Source: Balaenoptera acutorostrata
Taxonomy: Eukaryota; Chordata; Mammalia; Artiodactyla; Balaenopteridae
Direction of reading: 5' to 3'
Assembly (NCBI RefSeq): GCF_949987535.1
Contig: NC_080064.1
Location: 46,705,937 to 46,769,936 of the forward strand
Length of the DNA: 64,000 bases
The notes beneath the pieces were generated by a model that saw only the letters and a program-made list of their open reading frames with translations, did no database searches and had not been told where the DNA came from. Position 1 is the stretch's first letter. Every line of letters starts with the position of its first letter. Of the stretch, positions 56,179-64,000 are shown one piece after another. Position numbers and translations under genes: made by a program.

Positions 56179-56875
56179 GGACAAAGATATCCCAAAAAAA
56201 AATAAAACTACAGACCAACGTCCCTATGAATATAAACGCGAAAATCCTTAACAATAAATTAGCAAACTGAATCCAGCAATATATAAAAAGGATTGTACAC
56301 CATGACCAAGTATGCATACAAGGTTGATTCAGCATACAAAAGTCAATCAATACAATGCTATAAACAGTAATCGAATAAAGGATAAAAAACACACAATCAT
56401 TTCAATAGATGCAGAAAAAATATTCACGGAAACCAACACCTTGTCATAACAATAACAGAAAAAAATCAACAAATAAATAAAAGGGAATTTCCTCAACTTG
56501 ATGAAAAGCATCTAGAAAAAACCTACAATTAACATCATACTTAACTATGAAAGACTGAATGCTTTCCTCTAAAATCATAAACAAGGATGTCTGTTCTTCA
56601 GCTTCCATTCAACATTGTACCAGAGTGTCTAGCCAGGGCAATTAGGCAAAATAAGAAATAAAAGGCATTCATTCAGATTGAAAAGGATGAAGTAAAACTA
56701 TGTCTATTCACTGATGACATGATCTTGTATATAGAAAATTCTAAGGAATTCATGAAAAAAAGAAACTACTAGAACTAATAATTGAGTTCAGCAAGGTTGC
56801 AGAATAAAATATCAATATCTAAAATTCAACTGTATTTCTATACACTAACAATCAACAATCTTAAAATAAAATTAA

Positions 56876-57137
56876 GAGCAACTAAGCCCATGTGCCACAA
56901 CTACTGAGCCTGCGCTCGAGAGCCTGCAAGCCACAACTACTGAAGCCCGCGTGCCTAGAGCCCGTGCTCCGCAACAAGAGAAGCCACCGCAATGACAAGC
57001 CCGCGCACTGCAACGAAGAGTAGCCCCCGCTCGCCGCAACTACAGAACGACCGCGCGCAGCAACAAAGACCCAACGCAGCCAAAAATAAAAACAAACAAA
57101 TAAATAAATAAATTTATTAAATAAATAAATAAATAAA
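56876..57137 (+). mobile_element. 5'-truncated CHR-2 SINE
   Basis: Starts inside the CHR-2 body at 'gagcaactaagcccatgtgc', lacking the promoter head, and ends in AAAT units. No flanking duplication was found. The host L1 jumps from the ORF2 middle to its 3' part across it. Confidence 0.85.
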
Positions 57138-57735
57138 ATGGTGCAGCCTCTTTGCAAGACAATTTGGCAGTTCCTCAAAAGTTAATCATAGTTACTGTAG
57201 GACATAGCAATTCCATTTGCAGATACACCTATGAGATACACAAAGAGAAATATATTTCCACATAAAAACTTGTACATGTGTTCACAGCAGCATTGTTTTT
57301 AATAAGTCAAAAAGTAGTAAAAATCCAAAGGTTCATCAAAACTGATGGATGAATATAGTATATCCATACAGTGGAATATTTTTTAGCCCTAAAAATGAAC
57401 GAAATACTGATTCATGCTACAACATAAATGAACTTCAAAAACATTATGCTAAGTGAAAGAAGCCAGACGTAAAAGGCAACGTATTATATGGTTCCATTTA
57501 CATGAAATATCTAGAATAGGCAATCCACAGACATAAAGAGTAGATTAGTGGCTGCCAGAGGATGGGAAGAGGGAGGAAAGGAGAGTGACTGTTAAAAACA
57601 CATGCAAGCTTTCTTTCGGGGGTGATGCGAAAATATTCTAAAATTAAGGAGTGGTGATGGCTGCACAACTATGAATGAACACTTTAAAAGGGTAAACTTC
57701 AGGGTATGTGAATTATATCTCAATAAAGCTGCTAT

Positions 57736-59755
57736 TTTTAAAACTTGATTAACAAATATGAGTTCAAAGCTTATAGTTATTAAACATAAGTGAGTATAAA
57801 ATCTTGTATCTAAGAATTTCAAAACACAGAGTTGTACCTAATGATCTATGATAAAAATGATATATATGCCCAGTAGTCAGTTTTTAAACAGTAATTTAAA
57901 AAATAATATATTTGAGACCTAAAACCTCATGTTGCCTCCTAAGCAGTTAACATTCTTGGTCTTGAAAAAGGGGGGAACATACATGGTGTACATTAGGGTT
58001 AACAAATGACAACAGAGCAGCATTAAATTTTGAGGAGGGTACTACCAACACAAAAGAGATAGGGAATCACAAGAGAGCAGGAAATAGTGACATGAATCCA
58101 TATTTAGGTAGGTTTAATATTCTGAGTCATCATTTTGAGTAGAGCCCGTCCTTGGCAAAACTTACATATTGAGCAAGAGAACACATGCAAAGCTGCTCAG
58201 AATCGTCCTATTGCAAAATAGCTCCCAAAAGACATAAGGTATAAGGCTTTTAATAAGAACTTTGGAAAGTAATATACTATTTTCTCATTAGATGCCAAAT
58301 CCAACTGATACCCAAGTAACCGTTAACGACCAATGATTCTAAATTGATGAGAAATACACTTAACAAAAGCTCACCATGTTCCAGACAAGGTACTTAGCGT
58401 TGGTGACGGAGATAAAGACACAATTCTTGTCTTCAGAGTACAGGACAATGTGAACAAAGAGAAGGGGTGGATCCAAGCCAGGCTGTGGGTGACGCTGTGC
58501 ATGCATGCGAACAGTTGAAGTTTAAGCGAAACAGTATTACAGGCAGAGGGTTACAGAGGGAACTGGAATTACTTTATTTTTCAAGTATATTAAGTAATAA
58601 AACTTCAGCATTTTCAGGTTTTTTGACTATTTGAGGCAATGTCTTTTTATTATGACAGTCTACCAATTTCATTTAAAATTTAAAGATACTTAAGTTTTGA
58701 AAATATTTTACAATATTTATGTAAATTTAGCATGTTAGAGATGCACAATTCTGTCACTAAGGCAGAAGAGAAATGAGCTCACAAACAATTCTTGAATGTC
58801 ACTTTTAACCTGAAAAATTTCAAGTAACACTGAATCTTGTGTACTTGGTCATCCAAGAAAAATAATAAATGAGTTAATGTCCTAAATTATGATTCCTGAA
58901 TTAGCCATTTTAAGATTAGAATCAAAACAATTGCTGGAAACATAATTTAGGCTATTTCCTAAAAAAGTAATTTTATTTATGCCCATAAATACAAATTAAA
59001 ATGTAAACAAGACCTCTGCAACTCCCATAATATTTGTTAATGTCATAAACATGCTAGGAATTCATATAGTTGTGATTATAACTTCATTATTGGCAAATTG
59101 TTCAGAATAAGGCTTACTGTTTGCTTATAAAAGGGCTTAGTACTTTTAATTATTGGAAATAAAGTTTTTCATGGAATTGATAAATGCTGTCACTATATAG
59201 TGTAAACCTACCTCCACAGAGTTTAGCAAAGATCTTTAGATTTAACATCTAAATTATTTTGACAAAAATATTTTTCTGCATGAAAACTTCTATATTTACA
59301 ATTAGACGTGTTCATATATGTCACTACCCATATCTAGAAATTTGCCTGTTTGAAAAATGCAGATGAACCAACATAAATACAGTACAGGCAATAACTTAAT
59401 TGAGGGCTGAGTACACAAAACAATATCACTTACTTAGCCCTTGCAACTGGGCTTTAAAATATTACTGCATAAGCTTTTAAGTTAATAACAGAATTTTACT
59501 ATTTACTTAGAAAACTACCTTCAAGTTTAAAAAAAAAGACAACAAACCCTTTGCTCTTGAACTCAATAAGGACATATTAAAATTTAAGCCTTCTTTGTTT
59601 AAAGAAGCGAAACCTACTGGAGTAAGTACTGCCTGTTAGTTCAGAGAGAAACTCTGCTCCTGTCTGCCCACTAACTCAACAAATATAGATAAAGAAAACT
59701 TAAGGCGTAGAAGATTGCCAATGCTGCTTAAAGTTTATGTTAAAACTAAATTCGA
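57736..59755. other. USP24 intron 1, unique-looking
   Basis: AT-rich sequence between the repeat stack and the next SINE. Nothing recognised. Confidence 0.4.
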
Positions 59756-60140
59756 GGGCTTCCCTGGTGGCGCAGTGGTTAAGAATCCGCCTGCCAATGC
59801 AGGCGACATGGGTTCGAGCCCTGGTCCAGAAAGATCCCACATGCCGCGGAGCAACTAAGCCCGTGCGCCACAACTACCGAGCCTGCGCTCTAGAGCCCGC
59901 GAGCCACAACTACTGAGCCCATGTGCCACAAATACTGAAGCCCGCGCGCCTACAGCCCATGCTCCACGACAAGAGAAGCCACCACAGTGAGAAGCCCACG
60001 CATTGCAACGAAGAGTAGCCCCCGCTCGCCACAACTAGAGAAAGCCCATGCACAGAAACGAAGACCCAACGCTGCCATAAATAAAATAAATAAATAAGTA
60101 AATAAATTTAAATAAATAAATAAAGCTTTATTTTTTAAAA
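59756..60140 (+). mobile_element. CHR-2 SINE, long form
   Basis: Head 'gggcttccctggtggcgcag', complete body, long AAAT tail ending 'ctttattttttaaaa'. Imperfect flanks are aaactaaattcga (59743-59755) and aaacctaaatttga (60141-60154). Confidence 0.9.
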
Positions 60141-60954
60141 AAACCTAAATTTGATTACTGAATTATTTTATTAGCCAACAATGTACTCAAAAGAGCTTCT
60201 AAATGTTTGATTAATTACAGAAAAATGAAGATACCAAACTGATGCCAAATCATTTCTCCATGATTTTTAAAAATGCATTTGTCTATTACCTAAAACAAAC
60301 AATTAGCACCATGTATGTCAAGTGCTTAAGGAAAAACATGAAAACATGAACGTTTCGATTCCAAGTCACTAACTTACAACTTCCTAATGAAACTTGAGAT
60401 CTTGAGATTGTCAGTCTTATTTATTTAATATTTTCCAAGCAATTCAGAGATAGTTATATGCAGATCTAATATGCCTTCTGTTATTTCAGACTAGATAAAA
60501 TGATTCCTAAAATACTGCTTACTGAAAAAAGAGATGACAGACAAGTGCAGACAGTCCCCAAGTCACTAATACACTGTCTCAAGTCTGTTGCCAAGTTTTC
60601 TTGGATTCATTTTCATCCCATGTTATAAGTCGTAGAGAATTTAACTTTTGTACAAAAGCTGACATTTCTCATGGCCCCTTTCTTTCATAACCCTTGGTGT
60701 TTATTCACTATATAGAAACAAGATTTTCATGAGAAGTTGTTGTCTTCGAATTCAAAGGTGGTATCTTACACATAGGATTTATCCTTTCATTTAGATTTGA
60801 GGTCTGAGACTTACAGATCATTGGTCTCAGGAAGAAAAAAATTGGTAGCTGAAGGTGGACCTTCAGTTTTAATAAACAGCAGGAAAAAGGAGAGAGATGG
60901 TAAAAGGGGATTTAGATACCCGCAGAGAAAAATGAGTGAGAGGCAAAAGAAGAA

Positions 60955-61110
60955 TACATCTACTGAGTACTTAGCTACTTTGTGTCAGGAATGGTGCCCA
61001 ACCCCATGAGGCAAGAACTGTCATCTTTCTTTTTTAGATGGGCAAAACTGAGGCTCAAATAAGACAAGTTACTCAAATCACATTTCTCATGGTCTCTTGC
61101 CTAACGCTAA
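60955..61110 (-). repeat. MIR SINE
   Basis: Reverse MIR: 'catctactgagtacttagct', 'aaaactgaggctcaaataag' and 'acaagttactcaaatcac'. Confidence 0.7.
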
Positions 61111-61499
61111 TAGTCATTCATGGATTCAGAATGGGATGAGAATTCAAGTCAAGTTTCTCCAAATCTCAGGTTCTAGATTAAGCACCCCTGGAGGTATTCC
61201 AATTCCTCCTAAAACTGGTAGGATGGCACAGTCCCTAAAAGCACCACTCCAGAATGGAGGTAAATTGTTTGTTATTAAAAAAACAACCAAACAAAAAACT
61301 TATATAATTTCCCCTAAACCAAGAGTTGAGAAGGTAAGAGAGGATTGATTATCAACTCTTTTTCTTCCAAAGCACTTGTATTTCTGAATCCACTGATATT
61401 CCTAAAGTTCTAGACAAGGGTTTTCTAGGAGAAGCAAGTACCTTTTATTCTTAATTTTGTTGAAATTTCCTTTACTATATATTCCCACATGACAGATCT

Positions 61500-61625
61500 A
61501 AATGTTGATTCTGTCACCACCACTTGCTTGCTGTGTGACCTTGAATAAGCTTCTTAACCTCTCTATGTGCCCTAGTTTTCTCAACAAAAAATAGAGAACA
61601 GTGCCTGGTTTGCAGGATTATTACG
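61500..61625 (+). repeat. MIR SINE
   Basis: Forward MIR: 'ttgctgtgtgaccttgaata' and 'cttcttaacctctctatgtg'. Confidence 0.75.
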
Positions 61626-61879
61626 CAGATGGGACAGCACCCACGTAGAGGGGCCAACCACAGCAAACAGGCACATCGTGCCCCGCAGCCCAGACCTCTC
61701 TTCAAGCTTCAGATGAGTGCTTCTATATCCCTGTCAGACTCTTCAACCTCTGCAAAGAACTCAGTGTTCTTCTGCTTCACATTTGTTTCTTTTCTACTAT
61801 CCCTAATCTCTGAAACTTTGTGTCATCTGCCCAGTCAGTCAGTCACCATACCACAGTGATCCTGCCTCAAAAATTTCTT

Positions 61880-62345
61880 CTCAATAGTCTCTCCTAGCCG
61901 TCCACCCCCTTAATTAAGGCCCTCGCTGCATGTTGCTTAGACTGCAGCCGACACACATAAATGACTGCTGTTCCTGCCACCATTCTATCCCCACTCTTGT
62001 GTCCGCTCCAAAATGCCACAGTGATCTTTCTTTACAAAACAAAAACTAAACCAAACCAAAAACAGGAATCTGATCCCATCACTTACTTGCTCAGAAACTT
62101 CCTTTAGCTCCCAGCTGCCAGTAAATGCCTAGAAAGTAAAAGCAAGTCTCCAGCACTGGCATGCAAAGCTCTTCACCACCTGACCACAGCCTACAAAGAG
62201 AACCTCATCTGCCACTTTCACAAACCCTTCTGCTCTAACCACACCAAACTCCTCAGACCCCTGAGTACACAGGCCTTGCCGTGAAACCATGCTACCTCTA
62301 TGTTCTTTCCTCTGCCTAGAAAGCTTAAAATGCTCTTTTTCAACC
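61880..62345 (+). repeat. L2 LINE 3' half
   Basis: L2 order: 'aatctgatcccatcacttac', 'gctcagaaacttcctttagc', 'aagctcttcaccacctgacc' and 'ctcctcagacccctgagtac'. Confidence 0.75.
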
Positions 62346-62375
62346 CAATATATTACCACTTTGCCTTTGCTATAG

Positions 62376-62722
62376 ACTGAATGTTTGTGTCCCCACAAAG
62401 TTCATATGCCAAAACATAGTCCCTGCTATGACAGTATTTGAAGGTGGGGCCTTTGGGAGGTGAGCAAGTCATCAGAGCTCTGCTCTTATCAAAGAGACCA
62501 CAGAGCACTCCCTTGCCCCTTCCTTCCACCATGTGAGGTTAAAGCAAGAAGACAGCCGTCTATGAACCAGGAAGCAGGTCCTCAACAGACACCAAATCTG
62601 CCAGCACCTTGATCCTGGACTTCCCAGCTTCCAGAACTATGAGAAATTAATTTCTGTTGTTTATAAGCCACCCATTCTGTGGTATTTTATTATATTACCC
62701 TGAATAGACTAAGACAGTCTCT
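62376..62722 (+). repeat. MLT1-type (ERVL-MaLR) LTR
   Basis: About 350 bp, non-coding LTR remnant: 'tatagactgaatgtttgtgt' head, 'gaaggtggggcctttgggag', 'tatgaaccaggaagcaggtc', 'gaaattaatttctgttgttt' and end 'atagactaagaca'. An old endogenous LTR with no internal genes. Confidence 0.75.
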
Positions 62723-62984
62723 AAAATCAGTTAAAGTATCATCTCTTTAACAAATTTTTCAAGATTCCTCCAAGCAATGTAAAGTATTCTGTCTTCTGTT
62801 TTTATACTGAATTCTCATTCAGTATTATCCAGAAGCTGTGAAAACATCAATGAATAAGACAAACACCTCCTGTCTTTGAAGCTTTGAGATACACTGCCTA
62901 TCAGAAAAGACAATTAAATAAGAGATTATAATTTCTTGTAAGGAGCTTGTTACAATAACAGAGTATTATGCAAGTGTGTAAGAA

Positions 62985-63700
62985 GGGGAAATCATGGAAT
63001 ATTTTATTCAGCCTTAAAAAGGATGAAAATCCTGGGGCTTCCCTGGTGGCGCAGTGGTTGAGAGTCTGCCTGCTAATGCAGGAGACACGGGTTCGAGCCC
63101 TGGTCTGGGAGGATCCCACATGCCGTGGAGCAGCTGGGCCCGTGAGCCACAATTGCTGAGCCTGTGCTCCGAAACAAGAGAGGCCGCGATGGTGAGAGGC
63201 CCGTGCACCGCGATGAACAGTGGCCCCCGCTTGCCGCAACTGGAGAAAGCCCTCGCACAGAAACGAAGATCCAACACAGCCAAAAATTTTAAAAATATAT
63301 AAAAATAAATAAATAAATAAATAAATAAGACCCGGCACAACCAAATAAACAAAAAGAATAAAGTTTCTGCTCTAAAAAAAAAAAAAAAAAGGAAGAAAAT
63401 CCTGTCATATGCTACAACGTGAATGAACCTTGAAGACGTTGTGCTATTCTACTTATAAGAGGTATCTGAAGTAGTCAAATTCATAGAAACAGAAAGAATG
63501 GTGGTTACCAGGAGCTGGGGGTAGGGGAAAAAGGGGGAACTGTAGTTTAATGGGTACAGAATTTCAGTTTTACCAGATGAAAAAGTTCTGGAGATCTGTT
63601 TCACAAAAGGTAACTATACTTAACACTGCTGAACTGTACACTCGAAAACGGCTAAGATGGTAGATTTTATGTTTTGTGTTTTTCACCACAATTTAAAAAA
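62985..63700 (+). repeat. Old L1 3' end, split by a SINE
   Basis: 'attttattcagccttaaaaa' before and 'gttaccaggagctgggggta' plus 'ttttgtgtttttcaccacaa' after the SINE match L1 3' ends like the one at 54779. Confidence 0.75.
63035..63390 (+). mobile_element. CHR-2 SINE (deleted form) with compound 3' tail
   Basis: The core ends in AAAT units at about 63328. About 45 bp follow (63329-63373), beginning 'gacccggcacaaccaaataa', and then a second A17. 14-bp flanks ggatgaaaatcctg (63021-63034) and ggaagaaaatcctg (63391-63404) enclose both tails. Confidence 0.9.
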
Positions 63701-63849
63701 GAAGGAAAAAAAAAGAAGAAGAAGGGGACCTAGCCTACCATGGTCAAAGGTAGCCTACAAATGAAATGACATTTAGGCTGAGACCTAAGTAAGCATCCAG
63801 CTTCTTCAGCCTCGAGCACACGGTAATGCTCAGTCCTCACCTGACCCCG

Positions 63850-64000
63850 GCCACCAGCAACCTTTAACTCAGCTGAGGGCGCCGTCGCCCCGAAACACCT
63901 CCTCCACGTGGCTTCCAGGACAAAGCCCCTGCCTGGCTCCTCTCTCTTCACCAGCCACTCCTCGCTCTCCTCTGCTGGTCCCCCCTTGTCACCTCAGTCC
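63850..64000 (+). repeat. L2 LINE fragment
   Basis: 'cgaaacacctcctccacgtg', 'gcttccaggacaaagcccct' and 'ctctcctctgctggtccccc' match the L2 reverse transcriptase region in order. It runs off the window end. Confidence 0.55.

Larger units (their letters stand above)
53321..57735 (+). repeat. Old L1 (ORF2 and 3' end), heavily interrupted
   Basis: Degenerate ORF2. Traces include a target-site-like 'tctcaagtgcacatgaaac' endonuclease region near 53806 and a SLFTDDMILYI-like RT box near 56701-56733. It is interrupted by another L1 3' end (54779-56178) and by a truncated SINE (56876-57137). After that SINE it resumes in the ORF2 C-terminal and 3' region, ending near 57735. Confidence 0.7.

Noticed and set aside
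63840..64000. Possible CpG-rich USP24 promoter or first exon at the window end
   Set aside because: No UBA-coding sequence is visible on the minus strand, and the order of phrases fits an L2 fragment.

Overview
The window is nuclear DNA from a placental mammal, most likely a cetacean. Its youngest repeats are many CHR-type tRNA-derived SINEs (the 'cttccctggtggcgcagtgg' head) plus one near-complete cetartiodactyl-type L1. No Alu, and none of the Bov-A or BovB repeats that dominate ruminants, was seen. The CHR-2 copies include both a long form and a shorter internally deleted form. The exact species is inference.

The only host gene found is USP24 (ubiquitin carboxyl-terminal hydrolase 24), on the minus strand, so transcription runs from high to low coordinates. 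I could place 27 consecutive coding exons (numbered 2-28, assuming one upstream exon) between 39351 and 178. They sum to 2877 nt, or 959 codons, with continuous phase and no internal stop. The stretch begins just after the expected N-terminal UBA-coding exon, which lies beyond 64000. It covers the helical (ARM-like) region and ends after the internal ubiquitin-like domain and a serine-rich linker. The catalytic USP domain lies beyond coordinate 1. This is therefore the amino-terminal third of an intact-looking gene, without promoter or terminus.

Layout: 1-10700 holds exons 28-17 in short introns with few repeats. 10708-15888 is a repeat-poor AT-rich intron. 15889-19773 is a dense exon cluster (16-9), including a 91-bp GC-AG intron. 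19774-39185 has widely spaced exons 8-3 among SINEs, a half-L1-like element, L2 and MIR. 39352-64000 is all intron 1, dominated by a nested repeat stack at about 42650-57730: an old L1 carries a full-length Tigger1 DNA transposon, which in turn carries a 7-kb L1, an L1 3' end and a SINE.

No previously undescribed gene system is evident. The observations most worth a second look are: an inverted pair of similar SINEs flanking exons 6-7; a (TG)11T12 tract just upstream of the exon 2 splice acceptor; the GC-AG intron; a 644-bp unidentified retro-insertion with 17-bp direct repeats; and two SINEs with compound tails that look like 3' transductions. Human USP24 comparison and repeat consensus matches are from memory, not from a search.
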